Shown here one piece after another: positions 1-8,015 of a DNA stretch of 64,000 nt (position 1 is the first letter of the stretch; the number at the start of each line of letters is the position of its first letter). The notes under the pieces are model-generated. The model was not told where the DNA came from. It was given only the letters and a program-made list of their open reading frames with translations, and made no database searches. The position numbers were made by a program, and so were the translations under genes. The stretch is from positions 62,001 to 126,000 of the forward strand of contig NZ_JAHZQZ020000017.1 in the NCBI RefSeq assembly GCF_019449275.2. Direction: 5' to 3'. The stretch is from Microbacterium sp. HD4P20. Its GTDB lineage: Bacteria > Actinomycetota > Actinomycetes > Actinomycetales > Microbacteriaceae.

Positions 1-1202
1 TGGAAGATCTTCGCCCATACCCGTTTGATGCCCTCCCACAATGCCACCGCGATGTGACCGCCGTCCAAGGGCAGCAGCGGGATCAGGTTGAAGACGAACA
101 GCGCGATGTTCAACGACGCGAGGAGGGCGAGGAAGCCGGCGACCCGGTTGAGCACCGGCGAGTCCGCGGCGGCGACTTCGCCCGACAGGCGGCCGGCCCC
201 GACCACGCTGAGCGGACCGTTGGGATCGCGCTCCTGTCCGGTCACCAGATCGACGCCGGTCTCCCAGACCTTGACCGGAAGCTGCCACAGGATGCCGGCG
301 ACGGCGCCGACCTGGTCGACGGCCGCCTGCGCGCCGCCCCAGATCGGCTGACGCACGTACTCGACGGTCGGGCTGATGCCGACGAACCCGACTTCATCGG
401 TGGTGGTCGTGCCATCCGGGGCCGTCACGGACGCTTCGGTGGTCGCCGGCTGCACCGTGAGTGTCCGCTCGGAGCCATCACGTTCGACCACGAGGGTGAG
501 CGGATCCCCGGCGCCCTCCTGGATGACCGCGGACGCCTCGGCGAAGTCGTCCACCGGCTGCCCGTCGACCGAGAGGATCGTGTCGCCCGGCTCGATGCCC
601 GCCGCAGCGGCAGGAGCGGCCGGATCCGACGCGGCGCACTCGGATGTCAAGGTCGCGGGCACGCACTCCGAGAGTGAGGCGACCGTGGTGGTGGCCGTCT
701 GCACCCCGATTCCGGTGACCAGGATCGAGAACAGCACGATCGCGAAGAGGAAGTTCATGACCGGGCCGCCGAGCATCACGATCACGCGCTTGAACACGGG
801 CAGCCGGTAGAACACCCGCCGGTCGTCGTCACCGTGGAGCGTCTCGTCGTTGGCCGCGCGTGCATCCTGCACCATCGTCGCGAAGAAGCCGCCGCCGGCT
901 CGGCCCGGCCGCGCAGCGGTATCGGATCCGGATGCCGCAGCCTCTCGGGCCCGTTCCTCGGGCGACGGCGGGTACATGCCCGCCATCGAGATGTAGCCGC
1001 CGAGCGGAATGGCCTTCGCGCCGTACTCGGTCTCGCCGATGCGCCGCGACCAGAGGGTCGGGCCGAACCCGATCATGTACTGGCCGACACGCACCCCGAA
1101 CTTCTTGGCCGGCCACAGGTGGCCCAGTTCGTGCAGTGCGATCGACACGGCGAGGCCCACGACCATGAGCACGACGCCGATGACGAACGCAAGAGCTTCC
1201 AC
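1..1202 (-). CDS. rseP: Site-2 (M50) intramembrane zinc metalloprotease, RseP/Rip1 type, 3' end cut by window
   Basis: Seen: translating the reverse strand from GTG 1202 gives an open frame to the window edge (at least 400 residues, no stop). It has an N-terminal membrane segment with the zinc motif HELGH at about residues 24-28. A PDZ-type domain follows (IEPGDTILSVDGQPV region), and the second conserved M50 motif, LLPLDGGH, lies near the truncated end. Known: such proteases cut anti-sigma factors and other membrane proteins inside the bilayer; mycobacterial Rip1 lies directly beside dxr. Here dxr (4500-5585) has the same orientation but is separated by three opposite-strand genes. An in-frame GTG at 1208 is an equally possible start; no clear ribosome-binding site separates them. 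The family call is secure; the substrate is unknown. Confidence 0.9.
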   Translation of the reverse strand, partial: MEALAFVIGVVLMVVGLAVSIALHELGHLWPAKKFGVRVGQYMIGFGPTLWSRRIGETEYGAKAIPLGGYISMAGMYPPSPEERAREAAASGSDTAARPGRAGGGFFATMVQDARAANDETLHGDDDRRVFYRLPVFKRVIVMLGGPVMNFLFAIVLFSILVTGIGVQTATTTVASLSECVPATLTSECAASDPAAPAAAAGIEPGDTILSVDGQPVDDFAEASAVIQEGAGDPLTLVVERDGSERTLTVQPATTEASVTAPDGTTTTDEVGFVGISPTVEYVRQPIWGGAQAAVDQVGAVAGILWQLPVKVWETGVDLVTGQERDPNGPLSVVGAGRLSGEVAAADSPVLNRVAGFLALLASLNIALFVFNLIPLLPLDGGHIAVALWEGIKRVWAKIF

Positions 1203-1316
1203 ACGCACACGGTACCCGCGTGCGGCTTTGAGTTGGGTGTGACCGCGGCCGCCGGCGAGCGGTTTGACGGAATCGAGCCCGTCAGCGCCTCACGTAAGCT
1301 CGAGCCAGGAGGAACC

Positions 1317-1892
1317 GTGAGCCCACGCCATGTGCGCGCCCTGCGCGGCACCGCCACGGCCGCCGTCGCAGCCGTCGTGGCCGCGACCGCGCACACACTG
1401 GCCGGTGGGGGCGCTCCTGCGCCGCTGCTGGTGGGCGCCGTCGCCATCCTCGGCGCACCGTTCGCCACCGCCCTGATCGGTCGCGCCCTGTCGATGTGGC
1501 GTGTCGCGAGCGCCGTGCTCGTGAGCCAGGTCCTGTTCCACGTGGCCTTCGCGTTCACTGCCGGCGCCGATCCCGCCGCGACCCCGGCCGCGCACGCGCA
1601 TCACCACGCCCTGACAGGCACCGCGACTGCCGTCCTCCCCGACGGCCCGATGACCACGGGTCACCTGCTCGCCGCGATCGCCACGATGCTCGCCCTCTAC
1701 GTCGGCGAACGGATGCTGCGTGCCCTGGGTCGTGGCATCCGTTCCCTCTTCTCGCGCGCCCGCGCGATCGCGCCCCGCCCCCCGGTCCCACGCCTCGTCT
1801 CGAGAGTCGCGCAACCCCTGCGTCGGCTGCGGATCGCCCTGTCGGGGCTGTCGCGACGAGGCCCGCCGTCGCTCGTCTTCGCGGTGCGCTGA
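1317..1892 (+). CDS. Small integral membrane protein with His-rich loop
   Basis: A 191-residue protein. The GTG start at 1317 is set by an AGGAGG ribosome-binding site just upstream and a TAAGCT -10-like box at 1295-1300. Seen: four hydrophobic segments (about residues 10-30, 37-55, 60-80 and 110-130), a short loop AHAHHHA between the third and fourth, and an Arg-rich cytosolic-looking tail. I do not recognise the family. Context: it precedes a YcnI-like copper-binding protein on the same strand, so a role in copper or other metal handling is an inference from the His cluster and the neighbour, not from homology. Confidence 0.7.
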   Translation: MSPRHVRALRGTATAAVAAVVAATAHTLAGGGAPAPLLVGAVAILGAPFATALIGRALSMWRVASAVLVSQVLFHVAFAFTAGADPAATPAAHAHHHALTGTATAVLPDGPMTTGHLLAAIATMLALYVGERMLRALGRGIRSLFSRARAIAPRPPVPRLVSRVAQPLRRLRIALSGLSRRGPPSLVFAVR

Positions 1893-2006
1893 GCCCCGCA
1901 CGCCCCCGCCGGCCCGCCCTGTTCCCCGAACTCTTCGGACGCGGGCCGGAGTTTCCGCATCGCCGCGCAGTGAATCGTCCCTGCGCGCCAAGACGAAAGA
2001 TGACCC

Positions 2007-2753
2007 ATGAACACCACTTCCGCTCCTGCTCCCCGCCCCCGCGCGCGTACCGCCCGCCTCGTGATCGGCGCCGCGGCCGGCATCGCCCTCGCCGTGGGCG
2101 TGCCGCTCGCCGCCTCGGCCCACGTCCATGTCGATCCGGGTACGGCGTCCGCCGGTGGCACCGAGACCCTGACGTTCTCGTTCTCGCACGGCTGTGATGG
2201 CTCCCCCACCACAGCACTGGTGATCGACATCCCCGAGGGAGTCGGCAACGTCACCCCGATCGTGCAGGGCGGCTGGACGATCACCCGCGAGGACGCCGGC
2301 AACGGCGTGCCGACCCGGGTCGTGTACACGGCCGACACTCCCATCGCCGATCACCTCAAGGCGACGGTCTCGATGGACGTGCTCTTCGACGAGGCCGCCG
2401 CCGGCACGACGATCGCTTTCCCGGTGACCCAGACCTGCGCCACGGGTGAGACGGCATGGACCCAGGTCGCCGACGAAGGCGAGGATCCGCACGACCTGGA
2501 CGCTCCTGCGCCGCTGGTCGAGGTCGGCCCGGTCGCCCACGAGACCGCCACCCACGACCACGACGCCGAGGTCTCGGCTGGTGACGAAACTGAGACCTCG
2601 GGAGATACCACTGCAGCCGAGGCATCCGGAACCGCGTCCTCGGGCGCGAGCGACGCCGACCCGGTCGCGCGCTGGCTCGCCGCCGGCGGTCTCGTCGCCG
2701 GCCTCGCCGCCCTCGTCGTGGTGCTCGTGCGGGGCCGCGCCCGCCGGAGCTGA
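2007..2753 (+). CDS. YcnI-like (DUF1775) copper-binding exported protein
   Basis: 248 residues. Seen: a signal peptide (Arg-rich start, hydrophobic core about 18-34) ending AASA followed by HVHV, so cleavage would leave histidine as the first mature residue. A DUF1775-type beta-sandwich follows, with the tract QGGWTITRED. After it come an acidic, His-containing linker (THDHDAE region), a C-terminal membrane span and a basic tail, so the protein is probably anchored outside the membrane. Known: YcnI proteins bind copper through the mature N-terminal histidine. The gene follows the His-rich membrane protein by 114 bases. The exact start is less certain because the ribosome-binding site is weak. 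Confidence 0.8.
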   Translation: MNTTSAPAPRPRARTARLVIGAAAGIALAVGVPLAASAHVHVDPGTASAGGTETLTFSFSHGCDGSPTTALVIDIPEGVGNVTPIVQGGWTITREDAGNGVPTRVVYTADTPIADHLKATVSMDVLFDEAAAGTTIAFPVTQTCATGETAWTQVADEGEDPHDLDAPAPLVEVGPVAHETATHDHDAEVSAGDETETSGDTTAAEASGTASSGASDADPVARWLAAGGLVAGLAALVVVLVRGRARRS

Positions 2754-2808
2754 CCGGCCAACAACAGCGACGTGCGCGGGCGCACGTGAATGAGAAGATG
2801 GATGCGCC

Positions 2809-4473
2809 ATGCCGACCGACGCGCCCTCGAACCTTCCCCCCGTGCTCCGCCCGGACGCGCCGCCGACTCACTCCCTCGCGGATCTCGCGGCGCGTTTCGC
2901 CACGGCAACGCGCGGCGAGCTGTCAGGCGTCACACTCACGGGAATCACCCTCGCCACCGCCGACCTGCGGCCCGGCGACGTCTTCGTCGCCGTCAAGGGC
3001 CTGAACCGCCACGGCGCCGAGTTCGCCCCCTTGGCGGCCGCCAAGGGGGCGATCGCGATCGTGACGGACTCCACCGGCGCCGACCTCGCCGCCGCGAGCG
3101 GGCTGCCGGTGCTGCTGGTCGACGATCCGCGGGCCGCGCTCGGCGACCTGTCGGCGTGGGTGTACAACACCGGCCGCGACGACCACCTTCCGATCCTCTT
3201 CGGCACCACCGGCACCAACGGCAAGACCAGCGTGTCGCACCTGCTGGAGGGCATCCTCGAGCAGCTCGGCGCCACCACGGGGCTCTCGTCGACCGCCGAG
3301 CGCCACATCGCCGGTCAGGTGGTGGTGTCGCGGCTCACCACGCCGGAGGCGTACGAGATGCACGCCCTCCTCGCCCTCATGCGCGAGCGCGGCGTCGAGG
3401 CCGTCGCGGTCGAGGTGAGCGCGCAGGCGCTCAGCCGCCGGCGCGTGGACGGCATCGTGTTCGACGTCGCCGGCTTCACCAATCTGACGCACGACCACCT
3501 CGACGACTACGCCGACATGCGCGAGTACTTCGAGGCGAAGCTCCCGCTGTTCCGCCCCGACCGTGCCCGCCACGCGGTCGTGTGCGTCGACTCCGCTCCC
3601 GGCTGGGAGGTGGTTTCGCGCAGCGCGGTGCCGACCGTCACTGTCGGAACGCCCGCGCTCGCGTCGGATCCGGATGCTGCGGCCGGCGCGGACTGGGTGG
3701 TGGACATCCTCGACGAGCGACAGGCCGGCACCGAATTCCGCCTCACCGCCCGTGACGGCCGGACGATCACGACGCTCGTCCCCGTCATCGGGCGGCACAT
3801 GGCCGCGAATGCCGGGCTCGCGATCGTGATGATCCTCGAGGGCGGGTACACCTGGGAGCGCATCGCCGGGGCACTCGACGGGCAGCGTATCGAGGCCTAC
3901 CTGCCCGGGCGCACCGAGCTCGTCTCGGGCGAGTCCGGGCCCGCGGTCTACGTCGACTTCGGCCACTCCCCCGACGCCTTCGAGAAGACGCTCTCGGCGG
4001 TCCGGCGGGTCACCCCGGGCAAGGTCGTGATGCTGTTCGGCGCCGACGGCGACCGCGACGCGACCAAGCGCCACGACATGGGCCGCACCGCCGTCGAGGG
4101 CAGCGACATCCTCGTGGTCACCGACCACCACCCGCGCTTCGAGGATCCTGATTCGATCCGCGCGACCCTGATCGAGGGGGCACGGCGCGCGCAGCCCGAT
4201 GCCGAGATCCTCGAGTTCTCGCCGCCGGAACGGGCGATCATCGAGGCGGTCGCGCTCGTGGGTGACGGTGACGCGATCCTGTGGGCAGGGCCGGGGCACC
4301 AGGACTACCGCGACATCCGCGGTGTCCGCACGCCGTACTCGGCGCGCGAGTTGTCACGTCGCGCTCTGCGCGAGGCGGGCTGGCCCGTGCCCGAGCCGCA
4401 CTGGCCGGTGCCGTATCCGCAGCACGAGACCCCGGCATCCGATCCCCTGCGTCCGGTGTATCCCCCCGCTTGA
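2809..4473 (+). CDS. MurE-type Mur ligase (UDP-MurNAc-tripeptide synthetase-like)
   Basis: 554 residues. Seen: an N-terminal UDP-binding-type domain (LRPGDVFVAVKGL), the ATP loop GTTGTNGKTS at about 132-141, the carbamylated-lysine region YFEAKLPLF at about 240-248, and the C-terminal ligase domain (VDFGHSPDAFEKTL, FGADGDRDATKR). Known: MurE adds the third amino acid of the peptidoglycan stem peptide using ATP in the cytoplasm; the DNPR motif marks meso-DAP use. Here the corresponding stretch reads DHHPRFEDP, so the Asn is replaced. Odd: it lies outside any division/cell-wall cluster, between ycnI-like and dxr, so it may be a second MurE-family enzyme. The acceptor amino acid cannot be told from sequence alone. 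Confidence 0.8.
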   Translation: MPTDAPSNLPPVLRPDAPPTHSLADLAARFATATRGELSGVTLTGITLATADLRPGDVFVAVKGLNRHGAEFAPLAAAKGAIAIVTDSTGADLAAASGLPVLLVDDPRAALGDLSAWVYNTGRDDHLPILFGTTGTNGKTSVSHLLEGILEQLGATTGLSSTAERHIAGQVVVSRLTTPEAYEMHALLALMRERGVEAVAVEVSAQALSRRRVDGIVFDVAGFTNLTHDHLDDYADMREYFEAKLPLFRPDRARHAVVCVDSAPGWEVVSRSAVPTVTVGTPALASDPDAAAGADWVVDILDERQAGTEFRLTARDGRTITTLVPVIGRHMAANAGLAIVMILEGGYTWERIAGALDGQRIEAYLPGRTELVSGESGPAVYVDFGHSPDAFEKTLSAVRRVTPGKVVMLFGADGDRDATKRHDMGRTAVEGSDILVVTDHHPRFEDPDSIRATLIEGARRAQPDAEILEFSPPERAIIEAVALVGDGDAILWAGPGHQDYRDIRGVRTPYSARELSRRALREAGWPVPEPHWPVPYPQHETPASDPLRPVYPPA

Positions 4474-4481
4474 CCGCTGGG

Positions 4482-4497
4482 CCGCGCTGGAGCGCGG
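4482..4497. terminator. Short hairpin between convergent genes
   Basis: Perfect 7-base stem (ccgcgct / agcgcgg) with a 2-base spacer lying between the convergent stops of the MurE-like gene and dxr. There is no T tract, so this is a weak terminator candidate. Confidence 0.35.
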
Positions 4498-4499
4498 GA

Positions 4500-5585
4500 T
4501 CAGTCGTGCGCGGCGATCGCCTTGTCGGCGGTGCGGCGGGCCCAGGTCTCAGCCTCGGCGAGCGCCTCGCGAGTGAGGACATCGGGCGCCTCGTGCGCGT
4601 CGACCACCCGCTCGACCGTGTCGACGATGCCGAGGAAACTCAGGCGCCCGTCGTGGAAGGCCTCGACGGCCTGCTCGTTCGCGGCGTTGAAGACGGCGGG
4701 GAACGTCCCGCCGGCACGCCCGACGCGCTTGGCCAGCCGCACCGACGGGAAGGCGTCGTCGTCCAGCGGCTCGAACGTCCAGGACGACGCCGTCGTCCAA
4801 TCGAGAGGGCGGCCGACACCGGCCACACGGTGGGGCCAGTCCAGCCCGAGCGAGATCGGCAGACGCATGTCGGGCGGCGAGGCCTGTGCGATCGTGGAGC
4901 CGTCGACGAACTCCACCATCGAGTGCACGATCGACTGCGGATGCACGACGACCTCGATCTCGGAGTACGGCACGCCGAACAGCAGGTGCGCCTCGATGAC
5001 CTCGAGCCCCTTGTTCACGAGCGTCGCGGAGTTGGTCGTCACCATCAGGCCCATGTCCCACGTCGGGTGCGCGAGCGCCTCGGACGGCGTGACGTCGGCG
5101 AGCGACGCGCGACTGCGACCGCGGAAAGGACCGCCGGATGCCGTCAGCACGAGCCTGCGGACCTCTTCGGCTTCCCCCGAGCGCAGCGCCTGCGCGAGCG
5201 CGGAATGCTCGGAGTCCACGGGCACGATCTGGCCCGGGCGCGCGATCGCCGTGACCAGGTCGCCGCCGACGATGAGCGATTCCTTGTTCGCCAGAGCGAG
5301 TGTGCGCCCGGTCTCGAGCGCCGCGAGCGTGGGCCCCAGGCCGACCGATCCGGTGATGCCGTTGAGCACGACGTCGGCCTCGACGTCACGGACCAGTTGC
5401 TCGGCTTCGGCCGCGCCGACCGCGGTGTGCTCGACGCCGAACTGCTCGGCCTGGGCGGCCAGGGTCGTCCGGTCCGAGCCCGCGGCGAGCCCGACCACCT
5501 CGAAGCGGCGGGGGTGGGCCCGCACCACGTCGAGCGCTTGCGTGCCGATGGAACCGGTCGAACCGAGGATCAGGACGCGCCGCAT
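4500..5585 (-). CDS. dxr: 1-deoxy-D-xylulose-5-phosphate reductoisomerase
   Basis: 361 residues, slightly shorter than most family members (about 390). Seen: N-terminal NADPH site [17 protein letters not shown], the substrate/metal region [20 protein letters not shown], and the C-terminal helical domain. It converts DXP to MEP, the committed step of the non-mevalonate isoprenoid pathway in the cytoplasm, and so feeds undecaprenyl phosphate and quinone synthesis. It starts at ATG 5585. The FKBP lipoprotein gene lies 20 bases upstream on the same strand, so the two may be co-transcribed. Its usual actinobacterial partner, the site-2 protease, is 3.3 kb downstream on the same strand. Confidence 0.97.
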   Translation of the reverse strand: MRRVLILGSTGSIGTQALDVVRAHPRRFEVVGLAAGSDRTTLAAQAEQFGVEHTAVGAAEAEQLVRDVEADVVLNGITGSVGLGPTLAALETGRTLALANKESLIVGGDLVTAIARPGQIVPVDSEHSALAQALRSGEAEEVRRLVLTASGGPFRGRSRASLADVTPSEALAHPTWDMGLMVTTNSATLVNKGLEVIEAHLLFGVPYSEIEVVVHPQSIVHSMVEFVDGSTIAQASPPDMRLPISLGLDWPHRVAGVGRPLDWTTASSWTFEPLDDDAFPSVRLAKRVGRAGGTFPAVFNAANEQAVEAFHDGRLSFLGIVDTVERVVDAHEAPDVLTREALAEAETWARRTADKAIAAHD

Positions 5586-5605
5586 CGGCTCAGCCTAGCG
5601 GGGGG

Positions 5606-6595
5606 TTACTGAGCGACGGCGTGCTGCGTTGCCAGGATGTCGATCACGAAGACGAGCGTCTTGCCGGCGAGTTCGTGTTCGCTGGAGCCTGCCTCGCCAT
5701 AGCCGAGGGCCGGCGGGATGACGACGAGCACCTGCGAACCGACGGTCTGGCCGACAAGGGCGTCCACGAATCCCGGGACGTACTGGTTGCCGGGGTTGGA
5801 GTACGGTGCACCGTTGGTCCACGAGGCGTCGAAGCTCTCGCCGGTCTCCCAGTCCACCCCGTAGTACTGCAGCAGCGTCGTGTCGCCTTCGGCGACGGCG
5901 ATGCCGTCTCCCTTCTTCAGAACCGAGATCTCCAGCTCCGCGGGCGCGTCCTCGGCAGGGATTTCGACGCTCGGCGCGCCATCCTCGGCGAGCTCGACGG
6001 TCGGCATGCCTTCCACGGGCTCCTGCGGTTCCCCCCACGCGGCGGTGGGCGTGACGCTGAGCACGTCGAACACATAGATCTCGCCCGGACCGGACTCGCT
6101 GGCGGGGAAGGCGGCGACGAAGCGGGACCCGGGAGCGGCGCAGCCTGCGATCTGACCGACCGGAGTCGCGGCACTGATCGGCTGTGGAAGGACTTCGCCG
6201 GGTTCATATCCCAACGCGCCCAGCTCCTCACCGGTCTCGGCGCTGAAGGCCGTGATCCCGAAGTTGACGTAGTCGCCGTTCTCCAGCGGGTCCCCCTCGC
6301 CTTCGGCCACCGCGGTGCTCTGCAGTTCGTCGACCTCGAGGGGTGTGGTGAACGTCGCGGTGGACTTCGTCCCGACCTCCCCCTCGACGGTGACGGCGTC
6401 GGAGGCGGCGCCCGGAGCAACCTGCGCATCGCACAGATCGACCGCTCCACTCGCCGATGGCGTCGGGTCGGCCTCCGGGTTCGCCGGTGCCGAGCAGCCC
6501 ACGAGCAGAACAGCCGACAACGCGGCGACGGACAGGGTGGCAAGCGAGCGAGTGCGCACGGAAGAACCTCGAGTCGTGGAAAGCGGAGTCTCCAT
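5606..6595 (-). CDS. FKBP-type peptidyl-prolyl isomerase lipoprotein
   Basis: 329 residues from ATG 6595, chosen because AAGGAAAG lies 8 bases upstream; a GTG at 6559 would shorten the signal peptide and is possible. Seen: a lipoprotein signal with lipobox LLVGC, then two FKBP-like halves. The C-terminal half is the better one (YYGVDWETGESFDASW, VPGFVDALVGQ, VVIPPALGYGE, LVFVIDIL). Known: FKBPs catalyse cis-trans proline isomerisation, here for exported proteins on the outer face of the membrane. The N-terminal half lacks most active-site aromatic residues and may be structural. It sits directly upstream of dxr. Confidence 0.88.
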   Translation of the reverse strand: METPLSTTRGSSVRTRSLATLSVAALSAVLLVGCSAPANPEADPTPSASGAVDLCDAQVAPGAASDAVTVEGEVGTKSTATFTTPLEVDELQSTAVAEGEGDPLENGDYVNFGITAFSAETGEELGALGYEPGEVLPQPISAATPVGQIAGCAAPGSRFVAAFPASESGPGEIYVFDVLSVTPTAAWGEPQEPVEGMPTVELAEDGAPSVEIPAEDAPAELEISVLKKGDGIAVAEGDTTLLQYYGVDWETGESFDASWTNGAPYSNPGNQYVPGFVDALVGQTVGSQVLVVIPPALGYGEAGSSEHELAGKTLVFVIDILATQHAVAQ

Positions 6596-6661
6596 CCTGT
6601 CCCATCTTTCCTTTGCCCGCGCTGAGAACCGGTCATGCCGATCAGGGAATGGAATCGGGAG

Positions 6662-6673
6662 TACCCTCGACGG
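6662..6673 (+). promoter_or_regulatory. TACCCT -10 box six bases before plsC-type GTG
   Basis: TACCCT at 6662-6667 followed by exactly six bases and then GTG 6674. This is the spacing expected when transcription starts at the first base of the start codon (leaderless mRNA). No ribosome-binding site is visible. Confidence 0.55.
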
Positions 6674-7465
6674 GTGACTTCCGACCTCGTGCCCGACGCC
6701 GCCGACGACGCGGCCACCGCCGAAGTCGAGACCGGCCCGGTCCGGCGCATGGGTGCCACCTACGGGCTCGGCCGCTTCGTCCTCACCCCGCTCGCACGCC
6801 TGGTCTACCGGCCACACGTCCAGGGCCGCGGCAACGTCCCCAGGTCGGGACCTGTGATCTTCGCAAGCAACCACCAGTCGTTCATCGACTCCATCGCGAT
6901 CCCCGTCGCCGCACCGCGGCCCGTGCACTTCCTCGCGAAGTCCAGCTACTTCGACAGCCCGGGGCTCGGCGGCTGGGTCTCGAAGCAGTTCTTCAGCGCC
7001 ATCGGCGCAGTGCCGGTGCAGCGAGGCGCGGGGCAGGCCGCCCTGGATGCCCTGGAACAGCAGCGTGCGCTTCTGGAGCAGGGCAGCGCCGTCGCGCTGT
7101 ATCCCGAGGGGACGCGGTCGCTCGACGGGCGCCTCTACAAGGGACGCACCGGCGTGGCGTTCCTCGCGCTGCAGACCGGCGCCCCCGTCGTGCCGGTGGG
7201 CCTCATCGGCACCGACAAGGTCATGCCGGTCGGCGCCAAGATGCCGTCGCTCACACACCGCATCACGGTCAAGTTCGGCGAGCCGCTCGACCTCGGCCAC
7301 CACGGCCCGGCCACGTCAGGACGCGCCCGCCGCGCGGCGACCGACGAGATCATGGCGGCCATCCACGCGCTGTCGGGGCAGGAGCTGGCCCACGCCTACA
7401 ACGAGGTGCCCGCGCAGAACCCCATCGAGCGCATCAAGCAGGTGCTGCCGCACGAGCGTCGCTGA
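6674..7465 (+). CDS. 1-acyl-sn-glycerol-3-phosphate acyltransferase (PlsC family)
   Basis: 263 residues from GTG 6674; the frame is open back to an ATG at 6635, but the -10 box at 6662 argues for the later start. Seen: acyltransferase block I NHQSFIDS (the HX4D catalytic pair), block II-III region with QRGAGQAALDAL, and the substrate motif YPEGTRS. A basic, weakly hydrophobic N-terminal region suggests membrane attachment. Known: the family transfers an acyl chain to lysophosphatidic acid to make phosphatidic acid at the inner face of the membrane. It is divergent from the FKBP gene and convergent with the OsmC gene. Exact acceptor not provable from sequence. Confidence 0.88.
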   Translation: MTSDLVPDAADDAATAEVETGPVRRMGATYGLGRFVLTPLARLVYRPHVQGRGNVPRSGPVIFASNHQSFIDSIAIPVAAPRPVHFLAKSSYFDSPGLGGWVSKQFFSAIGAVPVQRGAGQAALDALEQQRALLEQGSAVALYPEGTRSLDGRLYKGRTGVAFLALQTGAPVVPVGLIGTDKVMPVGAKMPSLTHRITVKFGEPLDLGHHGPATSGRARRAATDEIMAAIHALSGQELAHAYNEVPAQNPIERIKQVLPHERR

Positions 7466-7488
7466 CCTCCGCCCGTCGGAGGGCGGGC
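7466..7488. terminator. Hairpin between convergent plsC-type and OsmC genes
   Basis: Short G+C stem (cctccg / cggagg, 7466-7471 and 7477-7482, 5-base loop) filling the 23-base gap between two convergent stops. There is no T tract; probably a shared terminator. Confidence 0.4.
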
Positions 7489-7962
7489 TCAGGGGGCGAC
7501 GAGGATCGTGGGCTCGTGGCGGACGGGGAAGTTCACGGAGTTCGCGATGAAGCACCAGGCGTTGGCCTGCGTGTGGGCGGAACGCGCAGCATCCGTCATC
7601 GAGGCTTCCGCCACGGTCACGCGGGGCCGCAGCACGACCTCGCGGAAGGCGCCGCCGCCGCGGCCGTCCTCGACCATGAGACCGGATGCCTCGTCCTCGT
7701 AGCCGACGACCACCACGCCCGTCTGCACGCACGCATGCAGGTACGACAGCAGGTGACACTCGCTGAGCGCCGCCAGCAGCAGGTCCTCGGGGTTCCAGCG
7801 CGCCGGGTCGCCGCGGAACGGCTTGTCGGACGACGCCAGCAGCGCCGGCTTGCCGTCGACCTCGATGGTCACGTCGCGGGCGTAGTCGCGGTAGCCGGAG
7901 GTGCCGGTCCCGCGGTCGCCGGTCCACGTGGTCCGGACGGAGTATCGATGCTCTCCCCACAT
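7489..7962 (-). CDS. OsmC/Ohr family peroxiredoxin-like protein
   Basis: 157 residues. Seen: the OsmC fold signature with DPARWNPEDLLLAALSECH and a second cysteine-containing stretch NAWCFIANSVNFPV, the two-cysteine layout used by the family for thiol-based reduction of organic hydroperoxides in the cytosol. The gene is divergent from asparaginase II with about 50 bases between starts, so both promoters lie there. No regulator of the OhrR type is adjacent. Whether it is an OsmC or an Ohr subtype is undecided. Confidence 0.85.
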   Translation of the reverse strand: MWGEHRYSVRTTWTGDRGTGTSGYRDYARDVTIEVDGKPALLASSDKPFRGDPARWNPEDLLLAALSECHLLSYLHACVQTGVVVVGYEDEASGLMVEDGRGGGAFREVVLRPRVTVAEASMTDAARSAHTQANAWCFIANSVNFPVRHEPTILVAP

Positions 7963-8003
7963 GCTGCACAGTCTGTCATGCGGGATGCCGTCGCCCCCGG
8001 CGG

Positions 8004-8015
8004 TAGGCTTGCCGG
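8004..8015 (+). promoter_or_regulatory. TAGGCT -10 box six bases before asparaginase GTG
   Basis: TAGGCT at 8004-8009, six bases, then GTG 8016. Same leaderless spacing as at 6662, 47473, 51830 and 55706. Confidence 0.55.

Noticed and set aside
1290..2810. A 506-codon minus-strand frame
   Set aside because: It is antisense to the His-rich membrane protein and the YcnI-like gene, which have signals, ribosome-binding sites and family patterns.
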